51,962 nucleotides of DNA from Mycolicibacterium brisbanense (GCF_001570425.1 NZ_BCSX01000068.1:1-51962), one strand, 5' to 3'. Positions 23,914 to 33,122 are shown, counted from the first letter of the stretch. The notes: generated by a model not told the origin, from the sequence alone. Program-made: numbers and translations.

Positions 23914-24513
23914 TCAAGCAGCGGCGTGACTGGCCAAGCCTTCTAGCCTGTGCTCGGTGTGATTGATCGCGCGCCGCGCCCGGAACGCCCACACAACCTG
24001 GGTGATGCCGATGACGATCAACCAGGCGCCGGTGACAATGGCCAGAATCAGGATGGACGCGAACGGCGAGGCAAGCACCACCATGCCGGCGACCACACTG
24101 ATCACGCCAAGGAACACATGCCAGCCGCGGTCGGGCAGATCGGAATAGCTGACCGCCACTGCTGCCTCGGCAACCCCTTGGAAGATGAAGCCGACGCCTA
24201 TCCAGATGGCCAGAAACAGGATCGGGTAGCCCTGGTCGAGGTGACGAAACGCCAGCACTCCCAACACCAATGACAGCGCACCGCTGATGAACCACAGCAC
24301 TCGACCACTGGCCGACTGATGGATGCTGAATGCCACGACTATCTGCGCGATTCCCGAAACCAGCAGGTAAGCGCCGAACAGTATCGCCGCGACGTCGACC
24401 GAGATCGCCGGCCACGCCAGCACCAGAACACCCGCGCAGAGTGTGACCACACCCCACGCCAACACGGACTTCCACAGATTGCCGAGCAATCTCGCGGTTT
24501 GCACGGTAGTCAT
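23914..24513 (-). CDS. HdeD/DUF308-family membrane protein
   Basis: A 199-residue protein with six regularly spaced membrane helices in three repeated pairs, as in the DUF308/HdeD family: VLAWGVVTLCAGVLVLAWP, ILFGAYLLVSGIAQIVVAF, LWFISGALSLVLGVLAF and so on. HdeD is linked with acid resistance in enterics; the role in mycobacteria is unknown. ATG 24513 overlaps the stop of a 23-codon ORF as ATGA. The gene is enclosed between the real and the decayed dnaE1 3' ends, suggesting it arrived as part of an inserted segment. Confidence 0.85.
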   Translation of the reverse strand: MTTVQTARLLGNLWKSVLAWGVVTLCAGVLVLAWPAISVDVAAILFGAYLLVSGIAQIVVAFSIHQSASGRVLWFISGALSLVLGVLAFRHLDQGYPILFLAIWIGVGFIFQGVAEAAVAVSYSDLPDRGWHVFLGVISVVAGMVVLASPFASILILAIVTGAWLIVIGITQVVWAFRARRAINHTEHRLEGLASHAAA

Positions 24514-24581
24514 GATGCTGAACCCTCGAGACTCTTGACGCGTCCAGCGAGGTCCGTCAGGGAATCAGACAATGTATTCAC
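24510..24581 (-). CDS. 23-residue leader peptide coupled to the HdeD-like gene
   Basis: From GTG 24581 the frame reads MNTLSDSLTDLAGRVKSLEG plus SAS and stops at 24510-24512, overlapping the HdeD-like ATG as ATGA. A perfect AGGAG lies 7 bases upstream of this GTG (a second in-frame GTG is at 24584). The peptide would be an amphipathic helix with heptad-like leucine spacing. It may be a real small protein or serve only to couple translation of the downstream gene. The 286 bp between this ORF and dnaE1 hold no other recognisable gene. Confidence 0.55.
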   Translation of the reverse strand: MNTLSDSLTDLAGRVKSLEGSAS

Positions 24582-24867
24582 CACTCTGCTCCTCTCACAG
24601 ATCGGTTGTCCGACACCGCAGACTTTTCTCGTCACAAGACGCCGGCCGTAGGGTAAAACGTCCCAACTCGACAGGCATGTTGTCCGTGACTGGAGAGTGC
24701 TCGGAGCTTTTCGCACATCGCCAGACCTGAATTTCCGCAGAGCCGGTCGCCCGTGGATCAGCACGGGACCGGTCAGTGAGCGCAGCTAAGCCGCCGACGC
24801 AGCACCCCATACGACAATGGCGGTGGAATGTCGTAGCACTGCGACGTTCCCGGGCAGGCTAGTACAG

Positions 24868-27800
24868 CTAGCCCAGGCAGCCCGGGCCCAGCAGCGCCTT
24901 GAGGTCGCCCATCAAAGCCGACGAAGGCGTTACCCGCAGCGACTGGTCCAGCTCCAGTGTGGTGATGCGCTCACCGCTGATCAGCCGGAGATGGACCTGC
25001 GCAGTACCCGGATGGTTCGCCAGCACCTGCTTGAGTGCGCTGACCTTGTCGATGGTGCACTGCCGGGTCGGCAGACTCACCGCAAGAGGCCGGTCAGCCT
25101 GAGCGCTGGTGAAGTCCGGCACCACCAGCTCGTGGGCGATCAGCGAGATGCGGTCGTCACGCGCGGCCACCTTGGCCTTGACCAACACCACCACGTCGTC
25201 GGCGATCTCACCGCCGAACAGCGAATAGGTCTGGGGGAAGAACAGCACCTCGATACCACCGGTGAGGTCTTCCAATTGCGCTGAGGCCCAGGGCAATCCG
25301 TTCTTGTTGACGCGGCGGTTCACCGACGCGAGGATGCCGCCGACCACCACTTGGGCGTCGTTGGGGACGTCACCGTCGAGGATCGCCGGGATCTGGGTGT
25401 CGACCTGATTGGCCAGCAGGTGAGCGACGCCGTTGAGCGGATGGCCGGAGACATACAGGCCGAGCATCTCACGTTCCAGGGCAAGCTTGTGCTTGTCCTC
25501 CCACTCGTCATCGGGAACTTTGATGGTGAACGCGGCGTCCCCGGCGTCGGCGGCATCTCCCCCGCCGAACAGGTCGAACTGGCCCATCGCCTCGGCCTTC
25601 TTGGTACCGAGCACCGAATCGACGGCGTCGGTGTGCACCAGGAACAGCCCTTTGCGTGGGTGACCGAGTGAGTCGAAGGCGCCGGCCTTGATCAGCGATT
25701 CGGTGACCTTCTTGTTGCAGGCCGCGATGTCGATCTTGTTGAGGTAGTCCGAGAAGTCGGTGTACTTGCCTTTTTCGGCGCGGGTACTGACCAGTGACGC
25801 AACCACATTCGCGCCGACGTTGCGCACTGCGCCCAGGCCGAACCGGATGTCGGCGCCCACCGAGGCGAAGTTCTGCACCGACTCGTTGACGTCGGGCGGC
25901 AACACCGTGATGCCGAGCCTGCGGCAATCGGCGAGGTACACCGCGGCCTTGTCCTTGTCGTCGCCGACGGAGGTGAGCAGGCCCGCCATGTACTCGGCCG
26001 GGTAGTTCGCCTTCAGGTACGCCGTCCAGTACGACACCAGACCGTAGCCGGCCGCGTGCGACTTGTTGAATGCGTACCCGGCGAACGGAAGAATGGTGTC
26101 CCACAAGGCTTTCACCGCGGCCTCGGAGAACCCGTTGGCCGTCATGCCCTCCTTGAAACCCTTGTATTCGGCTTCGAGGACTTCGAGCTTCTTCTTACCC
26201 ATGGCCTTACGCAGCGCATCGGCCTTACCCATCGAGTAGGAAGCAACCTTCTGCGCGATGAACATGATCTGCTCTTGGTAGACGATCAGGCCGTAGGTCT
26301 CGGCCAGGATGTCCTTGAGCGGCTCTTCGAGCTCCGGATGAATCGGTTTGATGGCCTGCCGGCCGTTCTTGCGGTCGGCGTAGTCGTTGTGGGCGTTCAT
26401 GCCCATCGGACCGGGGCGGTACAGCGCCAGCACCGCGACGATGTCGTTGAAGCCCGTCGGCTGCATGCGGCGCAGCAGGTCGCGCATCGCGCTGCCGTCG
26501 AGCTGGAACACTCCCAGCGTGTCGCCCCGGCCCAGGAGTTCGTAGGCCGCCGGGTCATCGAACGGCAGCGTTTCCAGGTCGAGATCGATACCCCGGTTGG
26601 CCTTGATGTTCTCGATGCAGTCACCGATGATCGTCAGGTTCCGCAGGCCCAGGAAGTCCATCTTCAGCAGGCCGATGGCCTCACACGACGGGTAGTCCCA
26701 ACCGGTGATGATCGCGCCGTCCTGCGGGCGCTTCCACAGCGGGATGGCGTCGATGAGCGGCTCGGAGCTCATGATCACCGCGCAGGCGTGCACACCGGCG
26801 TTGCGGACCAGGCCCTCCAGACCACGTGCCGTCTCGAAGATGGTCCGCACATCGGGATCGGTGTCGATCAGCGCGCGGACCTCGGCGGCCTCTTTGTACC
26901 GTTCATGGCTGGGGTCGGTGATGCCAGACACCGGGATGTCCTTGGCCATGATGGGCGGCGGCAGCGCCTTGGTGATCCGGTCGGCGATGGCGAAGCCCGG
27001 CTGGCCGTAGTGAACGCGAGCCGAATCCTTCAGTGCCGCTTTGGTCTTGATGGTGCCGAAGGTGATCACCTGCGCGACCCGGTCGCTGCCCCACTTGTTG
27101 GCGGCATACCGCAGCATCTCGCCGCGGCGACGGTCGTCGAAGTCGATGTCGATATCGGGAGCCGACGGGCGTTCGGGGTTGAGGAACCGTTCGAACAGCA
27201 GTCCGTGCGGGATCGGGTCGATGTTGGTGATGCCCAGCGCGTAGGCAACCAGCGATCCGGCGGCCGATCCACGACCCGGCCCCACGCGGATGCCGACCGA
27301 GCGGGCGTAGTTGATCAGGTCGGCGACGATCAGGAAGTACGACGGAAAGCCCTTGTCGCAGATGACCTTGATCTCGTAGGTGGCGCGGTCGGTGTACTCG
27401 GAGGGGACGGCCCCGCCCCCGACATGGGCGAAGCGGCGTTCCAGCCCGGCCTGTACCTCGTGCGTCAGCCAAGACGCCTGGTCATGTCCTTCGGGCACCG
27501 GGAACACCGGCATCCGGTCGGTCGGCGTCCACACATCGGCGTAGGACTGCACGCGCTCGCCGATGAGCACCGTGGAATCGCAGGCCCCCGGCACCTGGGA
27601 ATCCCACAGGGCGCGCATCTCTTCGGCCGACTTGAGGTAGTAACCGTCGCCGTCGAACTTGAACCGGTTCGGGTCGGACAGTGTCTTGCCCGTCTGGATA
27701 CACAGCAGAGCTTCGTGATTCTGCGAGGCCTCGCGCGTCACGTAGTGGCAGTCGTTGGTCGCCAGTGGCGGGATTCCGAGCTTCTGCCCGATCTCCAGCA

Positions 27801-28425
27801 AGCCCTCGCGGACCCGCCGCTCGATGTCGAGGCCGTGGTCCATCAGCTCGAGGAAGAAGTTCTCCTTGCCGAAAATGTCCTGCCATTTGGCCGCGGCCGC
27901 CAGTGCCTCGTCGCGTTGACCGAGCCGCAGCCGGGTCTGCACCTCGCCGGAGGGGCAGCCGGTGGTCGCGATGACACCCTGGGCATGTTCGGCGATGATC
28001 TCGGCGTCCATACGGGCCCATTTGCCGAGCTGACCCTCGAAGGAGGCCAGCGACGACAGCTTGAACAGGTTGCGCAGACCGGTCGCGTTCTCCGCGACCA
28101 TTGTCATGTGGGTGTAGGCGCCACTACCCGAGACGTCGTCGCCCTTCTGGCTCGGGTCGCCCCATTGGACTCGCTTGGTGTCGAATCGCGAACCGGGAGC
28201 GATGTACGCCTCGATCCCGATGATCGGCTTGATGCCTGCCTTGGTTGCCGAGTTGTAGAACTCACTGGCCCCGAACATGTTGCCGTGGTCGGTCATGCCG
28301 ATCGCCGGCATGCCCAGCCTCTGGGCCTCGGCCAGCATCGGTGTGATCTTCGCGGCACCGTCCAGCATCGAGTACTCGGTGTGATTGTGCAGGTGTACGA
28401 AGGACCCCGAAGATGAACCGCTCAT
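24868..28425 (-). CDS. dnaE1: DNA polymerase III alpha subunit DnaE1
   Basis: The replicative polymerase (1185 residues; 1184 in M. tuberculosis as remembered). The N-terminal PHP domain (HLHNHTEYSMLDGAAK, MTDHGNMFGA) provides metal-dependent 3'-5' proofreading in mycobacterial DnaE1. The palm contains PDIDIDFDDRRRGEM near residue 422, with two catalytic aspartates; then come FNKSHAAGYG, the beta-clamp and OB-fold regions. Start ATG 28425 is 9 bases after a TAGACT -10-like box, so the mRNA may be nearly leaderless. Its 3' end is partly duplicated at 23768-23838. A housekeeping gene marking the conserved backbone. Confidence 0.97.
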   Translation of the reverse strand: MSGSSSGSFVHLHNHTEYSMLDGAAKITPMLAEAQRLGMPAIGMTDHGNMFGASEFYNSATKAGIKPIIGIEAYIAPGSRFDTKRVQWGDPSQKGDDVSGSGAYTHMTMVAENATGLRNLFKLSSLASFEGQLGKWARMDAEIIAEHAQGVIATTGCPSGEVQTRLRLGQRDEALAAAAKWQDIFGKENFFLELMDHGLDIERRVREGLLEIGQKLGIPPLATNDCHYVTREASQNHEALLCIQTGKTLSDPNRFKFDGDGYYLKSAEEMRALWDSQVPGACDSTVLIGERVQSYADVWTPTDRMPVFPVPEGHDQASWLTHEVQAGLERRFAHVGGGAVPSEYTDRATYEIKVICDKGFPSYFLIVADLINYARSVGIRVGPGRGSAAGSLVAYALGITNIDPIPHGLLFERFLNPERPSAPDIDIDFDDRRRGEMLRYAANKWGSDRVAQVITFGTIKTKAALKDSARVHYGQPGFAIADRITKALPPPIMAKDIPVSGITDPSHERYKEAAEVRALIDTDPDVRTIFETARGLEGLVRNAGVHACAVIMSSEPLIDAIPLWKRPQDGAIITGWDYPSCEAIGLLKMDFLGLRNLTIIGDCIENIKANRGIDLDLETLPFDDPAAYELLGRGDTLGVFQLDGSAMRDLLRRMQPTGFNDIVAVLALYRPGPMGMNAHNDYADRKNGRQAIKPIHPELEEPLKDILAETYGLIVYQEQIMFIAQKVASYSMGKADALRKAMGKKKLEVLEAEYKGFKEGMTANGFSEAAVKALWDTILPFAGYAFNKSHAAGYGLVSYWTAYLKANYPAEYMAGLLTSVGDDKDKAAVYLADCRRLGITVLPPDVNESVQNFASVGADIRFGLGAVRNVGANVVASLVSTRAEKGKYTDFSDYLNKIDIAACNKKVTESLIKAGAFDSLGHPRKGLFLVHTDAVDSVLGTKKAEAMGQFDLFGGGDAADAGDAAFTIKVPDDEWEDKHKLALEREMLGLYVSGHPLNGVAHLLANQVDTQIPAILDGDVPNDAQVVVGGILASVNRRVNKNGLPWASAQLEDLTGGIEVLFFPQTYSLFGGEIADDVVVLVKAKVAARDDRISLIAHELVVPDFTSAQADRPLAVSLPTRQCTIDKVSALKQVLANHPGTAQVHLRLISGERITTLELDQSLRVTPSSALMGDLKALLGPGCLG

Positions 28426-28434
28426 AGGGTGGCC

Positions 28435-28440
28435 AGTCTA
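28435..28440 (-). promoter_or_regulatory. Candidate -10 box of dnaE1
   Basis: TAGACT on the minus strand fits the mycobacterial TANNNT -10. Only nine bases separate it from the dnaE1 ATG, so transcription would begin at or just before the start codon. No -35 match is seen. Confidence 0.35.
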
Positions 28441-28495
28441 TTGCGGACCACCGACACATCCGGGCGTGTCGCCGAGCGTGTCTGGCGAGCACCGC

Positions 28496-29140
28496 TCAAC
28501 AGGCTTGCGAATTCCCGCCCAGCAACCCACTGTCGAGCACGGCATCGAGTTGCCTGGCAACCGACACATAGTCGCACGGCGCGTCCACGCCAACCCATAC
28601 CCCGACCCCGCACAGGATGGCGTGGAGCAGCTCGACGATGGCCGTGGCATCGGTGTCGGCGGGCAGGTCACGCCGGGCGACCGCGTCGCCGACCACACTG
28701 AACAGGAACGCGCGGGTGGCCGTCACGGTGGCCGTCGGCAGTGCCGGGTTGCGCTCGGCCTCCAGACGCACACTGACCAGAAACGCCACGAAGGAGCTGT
28801 CGCGGTGCCCGACCTCGAGCACCGCCGTCACGAACGCGCGCAAACGATTGACCGGTAGCTCATGCTGTTTGGCCTGCTCGATGCAGTCGACGAGCACCGA
28901 GTGCGCCTCGTGAACCAACTCCCCGTACAGGTCGTCCCAGTCGGCGAAGTAGTAGTTCAGGGTGGGCCGGCTCAGCTCGGTCCGGCGGGCGATCGCCTGA
29001 AAGGTGGCCGCTCCGTACCCGTACTCGGTGATGATCTCGCGGCCCGCGCGCACGATGCGGGCTCTGGTCTGGGCGGCGTCCGCCCCGACCGGCCTGCCCG
29101 GTTTGCGGCGGCGCTGTGCACGTCCGCTCCCGTAGCCCAT
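28496..29140 (-). CDS. TetR-family transcriptional repressor
   Basis: A 214-residue regulator from ATG 29140 (MGYGSGRAQRRRKPGRPVG). The basic N-terminal arm is followed by the TetR helix-turn-helix: TRARIVRAGREIITEYGYGAATFQAIARRTELSRPTLNYYFADWDDLY. The C-terminal ligand domain is not assignable to a subfamily. The start is set at 29140 because the promoter's -10 ends 7 bases before it (leaderless); a TTG at 29146 is the alternative. Its own promoter contains a palindromic site, so autorepression is likely; the SDR gene upstream is on the same strand and might also be affected. Confidence 0.88.
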   Translation of the reverse strand: MGYGSGRAQRRRKPGRPVGADAAQTRARIVRAGREIITEYGYGAATFQAIARRTELSRPTLNYYFADWDDLYGELVHEAHSVLVDCIEQAKQHELPVNRLRAFVTAVLEVGHRDSSFVAFLVSVRLEAERNPALPTATVTATRAFLFSVVGDAVARRDLPADTDATAIVELLHAILCGVGVWVGVDAPCDYVSVARQLDAVLDSGLLGGNSQAC

Positions 29141-29146
29141 GGGCAA

Positions 29147-29175
29147 ACGCTAAAACATAGCTAAATGTCGGTCAA
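29147..29175 (-). promoter_or_regulatory. TetR-gene promoter with internal operator
   Basis: On the minus strand: -35 TTGACC (29175-29170), a 17-bp spacer, -10 TAGCGT (29152-29147), then 6 bases to the ATG at 29140, which fits a leaderless transcript. The spacer contains ACATAGCTAAATGT (29155-29168), a palindromic element with a TAGCTA core, placed where a bound repressor would block RNA polymerase. Confidence 0.6.
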
Positions 29176-29209
29176 CACCTTCACTCGCAAACTACGGCGA
29201 AAACGGACA

Positions 29210-30016
29210 TCACGCGGAGTCATAAGTGCGGATGAAATCGCGCTGCTTGCGGCTGCGGAGCAGCAGGTTGTCCAGATGCACGCCCAGCGGACGCACGACG
29301 TTGAGGAAGTTCCACCGGCCGGGAATGATCACGCGCACCTTCTCCCGCTCGACGGCGCGGAGCACTCCCGCGGCCGCCTTCTCGGGACTGATGCGCAGCC
29401 GCTCACTGGAGCGGGTCGGCGGCACGTTCGTGAGCCTCACCATCGCCGTGTCGACCGGACCGAAGTAGGCGATGGTCACGCCGACCCCGTACGGGGAGAG
29501 CTCGATCCGCAACCCGCGGCCGAGCATCTCCACCGCCACCTTGCTGGTCGAGTAGGCGACACCGCCCAGCGTCGGCAGCAACGTCCCGAACTCACTGTTG
29601 GGCGGCCACCCCATCGAGGACACCAGAACAGCGTGACCGCGCGACGCGATGAGCGGATCGATCGCGGGCTCGAGGGTGTTGAGAGTCCCGATGAGGTTGA
29701 CATCGATGACCCGCTGCGCCGTACCCGGTTCCAGCACCCGCAGGGTCGCGGGCCGGTGCGTGATGCCCGCGGTGCAGAACACGAGATCGAGGCGGCCGAA
29801 TTGTTTGACGACCCGGTCGACCGCTTCGGCCATCGCTTCGCGGTCGGCGACATCGGCTCCGATGGCCAGCGCGGCGCCGCTGCCGAGCGCCGCGTCCTCA
29901 TCGATATCGACGGCGCACACCATGGCGCCCCGCTCGGTAAGGAGCCGGACCTCAGCGCCTCCGATCCCGCCGCCTCCCCCGGTTACCAGCGCGACTGCGC
30001 CCGAAAAATCTCGCAT
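29210..30016 (-). CDS. Short-chain dehydrogenase/reductase (Rv1544-like ketoacyl reductase)
   Basis: A 268-residue classical SDR. The Rossmann motif TGGGGGIGGAEV is near residue 13 and VDIDE at the end of strand 2 suggests NAD(H) preference. Catalytic Ser is in VLVSSMG and Tyr/Lys in YSTSK. Start ATG 30016 has GGAGG 8 bases upstream, so the longer version is rejected. Position after dnaE1 and length match Rv1544, annotated as a possible ketoacyl reductase. The C-terminal tail (NVVRPLGVHLDNLLLRSRKQRDF) is basic. The substrate is unknown. It is divergent from the CocE-type hydrolase gene (201 bp, with a TATGCT box at 30147-30152). Confidence 0.85.
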   Translation of the reverse strand: MRDFSGAVALVTGGGGGIGGAEVRLLTERGAMVCAVDIDEDAALGSGAALAIGADVADREAMAEAVDRVVKQFGRLDLVFCTAGITHRPATLRVLEPGTAQRVIDVNLIGTLNTLEPAIDPLIASRGHAVLVSSMGWPPNSEFGTLLPTLGGVAYSTSKVAVEMLGRGLRIELSPYGVGVTIAYFGPVDTAMVRLTNVPPTRSSERLRISPEKAAAGVLRAVEREKVRVIIPGRWNFLNVVRPLGVHLDNLLLRSRKQRDFIRTYDSA

Positions 30017-30217
30017 CGAAACGGGACCTCCGCGTTGGTTTTCCACTGCCGACGGACACTTCTGACCCTACCGGGCACACAGGACCAGTATCGGCCAATC
30101 GCGCAGTTGGACCTCACGATTCGGTCCTCAGCGTGCGCGTGCCCTCTATGCTGGCCCCAACACGGTCGACGCGGTCGCAGCACACCATCGATATCGCGGC
30201 TACCAGGAGGTGGCGCA

Positions 30218-32092
30218 GTGGGCGACGGGTCCGATGCCATCTGGCCGGATGCCGGTTGCCCGCGACCGGCGCCCCGGGGAATGGCTTCGTCCTCTTGCTA
30301 TTTGGCGATGCGGGACGGTGTCCAGCTCGCTGTCACAGTGCATCGCCCCGCTGCACCGACGGGGACGGCGCTGCCGACCATCGTGCATCAGACCCGGTAC
30401 TACCGGGCGATGGAACTGCGGTGGCCGTTGCGAATGCTGCGGGGCGGCAAGCCGTTTGACCACATTCGCTCCACGGCCGTATGCCGTCGTCGCTTCGTCG
30501 CCGCCGGTTATGCGTGGGTGGACGTCGACGTGCGCGGATCCGGCGCCTCATACGGCCACCGGGTCTGCGAGTGGTCCCCCGATGAGATCCGCGACGGTGC
30601 AGAGGTTGTCGACTGGATCATCCGCCAGCCCTGGTCCGACGGGTGCGTCGGTGCGCTGGGCACCTCCTACAGCGGCGCTGCTGCGGAGCTTCTGCTGGTC
30701 AACCAGCACCCCGCGGTGCGCGCGGTGGCGCCCCGATTCTCGGTCTTCGACGCATACACCGACATCGCGTTCCCTGGCGGCATCCACGGCGCCCGGTTCA
30801 CCGAGACCTGGGGACGCTACAACGCCGCGCTCGACCGCAATGCGCCCCATGAGGTCGCGGGGTGGTGGGTCAAGCTCCTGGTGACCGGCGCGATGCCGGT
30901 CGACGGCGACCGTCGCGGTCGGCTGCGCGCCGGCGCCGTCGCCGCGCATCTCGACAATTACGAAATCCACCCCCAGGCCCTGTCATTGACGTTCCGTGAT
31001 GACGTGGCACCGTCGGATCCCTACCGCCACGGCACCGCAGATGGCCCCGCTCCGATCGGTACACCCATCGATCCGTGCGGCAGCATCAACCGGTTCAGCC
31101 CGCACAATTACCGTCGCGACATCGAAGGGTCAGGCGCCGCGATCTACGGCAGCGGAGGCTGGTTCGACGGTGCCTACGCTCATTCGGCGATCAAGCGCTT
31201 CTTGTCGGTGGCCACGCCGGGCAGCCGACTGGTCCTCGGCCCGTGGAACCATGGCGGCCGCTGGCACATCGAACCTGGTCGTACACCGGCGCTTTCGGCA
31301 TTCGATCACGAAGGCGAACTGCTGCGGTTCTTCGACCACCACCTGAGAGGCCGCGACAACGGCATGGCGACGCAACCCGTCGTGCATTACTTCACCATGG
31401 GCGAAGGTCGCTGGAAATCCGCATCGTCCTGGCCGCCACCGGCCGACGTCCTCACGTACTACGTCGCCGCCGACCGTCGGCTGACCGTCGAGGCCCCCGA
31501 ATCCGGTCCGCAAGCTGCTGACGACTACCAGGTCGACCTGACTGCGGGTACCGGCGAGCGCTCACGCTGGCGCACGCAGGTGGCGATCGGGGAAGCTGTG
31601 CGTTATCCCGAACGCGGCACCGCAGACGAGAAGTTGCTGACCTACACCTCTGGCGCCCTGACCGACCCGCTCGAGGTGACCGGACATCCCCTGGTCACTC
31701 TGTTCGTCACCTCGACAGCAACCGACGGCACGTTCTTCGTCTATCTCGAGGATGTGGACGCCCGAGGCTCAGTCTCCTACGTCACCGAAGGCGAACTGCG
31801 CGCGCTCCATCGACATCTGAGTACGGACGCGGCACCCTACCGGCAGACCGTTCCGTACCGGTCCTTCAGGCGCGCCGACGCGCAACCGCTTGCCCGCGGG
31901 GAGATCGCGGAGCTGAGGTTCGATCTCCTGCCGACGTCGTATGTGTTCAAGGCCGGTCACCGTATCCGGATCGCCATCTCGGGTGCTGATGCCGATCACT
32001 TTGCGGTACTGCCCGGCAGCGCACCTGCCATCCGCGTTCACCGCGACGGCGCACACGCGTCTCGGGTCGAATTGCCGGTCGTCACGCGCTGA
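30218..32092 (+). CDS. CocE/NonD-family (X-Pro dipeptidyl-peptidase S15-like) hydrolase
   Basis: A 624-residue alpha/beta hydrolase. The nucleophile elbow is GTSYSG near residue 149; the region before it, GYAWVDVDVRGSGASYG, is typical of CocE/NonD esterases. The acid/base part is LVLGPWNHGGRWH near residue 347. The C-terminal jelly-roll domain ends with KAGHRIRIAISGADADHF. Members cleave esters or amides such as cocaine or glutaryl-cephalosporin; the natural substrate is unknown. No signal peptide. Start GTG 30218 is supported by AGGAGG 7 bases upstream. It stands alone, convergent with the DUF2505-like gene. Confidence 0.88.
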   Translation: MGDGSDAIWPDAGCPRPAPRGMASSSCYLAMRDGVQLAVTVHRPAAPTGTALPTIVHQTRYYRAMELRWPLRMLRGGKPFDHIRSTAVCRRRFVAAGYAWVDVDVRGSGASYGHRVCEWSPDEIRDGAEVVDWIIRQPWSDGCVGALGTSYSGAAAELLLVNQHPAVRAVAPRFSVFDAYTDIAFPGGIHGARFTETWGRYNAALDRNAPHEVAGWWVKLLVTGAMPVDGDRRGRLRAGAVAAHLDNYEIHPQALSLTFRDDVAPSDPYRHGTADGPAPIGTPIDPCGSINRFSPHNYRRDIEGSGAAIYGSGGWFDGAYAHSAIKRFLSVATPGSRLVLGPWNHGGRWHIEPGRTPALSAFDHEGELLRFFDHHLRGRDNGMATQPVVHYFTMGEGRWKSASSWPPPADVLTYYVAADRRLTVEAPESGPQAADDYQVDLTAGTGERSRWRTQVAIGEAVRYPERGTADEKLLTYTSGALTDPLEVTGHPLVTLFVTSTATDGTFFVYLEDVDARGSVSYVTEGELRALHRHLSTDAAPYRQTVPYRSFRRADAQPLARGEIAELRFDLLPTSYVFKAGHRIRIAISGADADHFAVLPGSAPAIRVHRDGAHASRVELPVVTR

Positions 32093-32102
32093 ACGGGAAT
32101 TG

Positions 32103-32606
32103 TCAACGCCTTTCGGCGATCCACTCAGAGGTGAAGTTCTGTATCGCGGGGATCCCGTCGCAGAACTGACGCCCCAGATAGTCCTCCAGCTTGCCGCCGA
32201 CGAACGGAACGGCCACCCGAACCGTGGTGCGGCAGAAGAGCTCCGAACCGGCGTTCTGTGATGTGAGGGTAGCCGTTCCGTGCGCCGACACGGGCGCGCC
32301 AGGCACCGCCACGCGGATATCTCCCCTGGCCACGTCACCGCCGGGTCGCCACGCCTCGTCGCGCACCATCGTCAGATCGCCGCGGTATAGCTGAGTCACC
32401 AGTGTCGGCAGCCGGTCGCGCAGAAGGCGCAGCGTCACGGTCACCATCACCGCACCTGCCGCATCGACCTCAAGGCGATCGAGAGTGGCCCCAGCGCCCG
32501 CATAGGCAGCGAGCCGTGCCTGCCAATAATCCCGGTCACCGAATGCCGTGAGGATCTCGGCGACACCGGCGGCAGATTGCACCGACACGTCGAAGGACCG
32601 CGCCAT
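32103..32606 (-). CDS. DUF2505/SRPBCC-fold protein
   Basis: A 167-residue protein starting MARSFDVSVQSAAGVAEILTAFGDRDYWQARLAAYAG. Sequence pattern and length match the actinobacterial DUF2505 family, a START-like fold with a hydrophobic cavity. Later parts include WRPGGDVARGDIRVAVPGAP and a final amphipathic helix FVGGKLEDYLGRQFCDGIPAIQNF. Function unknown, probably lipid or small-molecule binding. Start ATG 32606 is divergent from a second SRPBCC gene at 32691 (84 bp). Confidence 0.8.
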   Translation of the reverse strand: MARSFDVSVQSAAGVAEILTAFGDRDYWQARLAAYAGAGATLDRLEVDAAGAVMVTVTLRLLRDRLPTLVTQLYRGDLTMVRDEAWRPGGDVARGDIRVAVPGAPVSAHGTATLTSQNAGSELFCRTTVRVAVPFVGGKLEDYLGRQFCDGIPAIQNFTSEWIAERR

Positions 32607-32690
32607 ACCAACACCGTAATGCCGATACCCGGTGGACTCAACCTGACCGGATCCGAACCAAAGTTCTTGCGGCAGTGGGATCATCAGCGC

Positions 32691-33113
32691 ATGGCTAAAG
32701 CGCGCCGGTCCTTTGAAGGATCAACGAGAAGTTCGGCGTCCGCATCGCGGGTGTGGGACGTGTGGACCGATCCGCCTCGATGGCCGGGCGGCATCATCGA
32801 ATCGGCATCGATCGACCGCGAATTCGGCCTAGGCGCCCGGATTACCGTGAAAGGCAAGGGCGGACCGGCAACCGCTTCCACCGTGACCCAAGTGGAGTCA
32901 CCGAGGCTGTGGACCGGCACCTCCTCGTTTCCCGGACTGTCCATGCGCTTCGAGCATCAGATCGACCCTGTTCCCGACGGGACGATCTTGACCGAACGGG
33001 TGATCATGGCAGGTCCGCTGGCAGGCGTGGCCGCCATGTTCATCGGCCCACGCCTGGCGACCGCGTTCGTGTCGTCGACCGGGCGCATCGCCGAAATCGC
33101 CGAGCAATCCTGA
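32691..33113 (+). CDS. SRPBCC-family protein
   Basis: A 140-residue START-like protein: MAKARRSFEGSTRSSASASRVWDVWTDPPRWPGGIIESASID is the usual opening (W-D-xWTDP-xxW). The C-terminal helix AMFIGPRLATAFVSSTGRIAEIAEQ closes the helix-grip fold. Often annotated as polyketide cyclase/dehydrase, but no catalytic residues can be assigned. Start ATG 32691. It ends 9 bp before the convergent DoxX-like gene. Confidence 0.78.
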   Translation: MAKARRSFEGSTRSSASASRVWDVWTDPPRWPGGIIESASIDREFGLGARITVKGKGGPATASTVTQVESPRLWTGTSSFPGLSMRFEHQIDPVPDGTILTERVIMAGPLAGVAAMFIGPRLATAFVSSTGRIAEIAEQS

Positions 33114-33122
33114 TAATCGAGG

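Noticed and set aside
26056..28416. Long open frame of 786 codons on the strand opposite dnaE1
   Set aside because: It is antisense to an intact essential gene, has no recognisable domain and is typical of high-GC DNA where the complementary frame stays open. Similar antisense frames over treX, bioA, ppsE and ilvA were dropped for the same reason.
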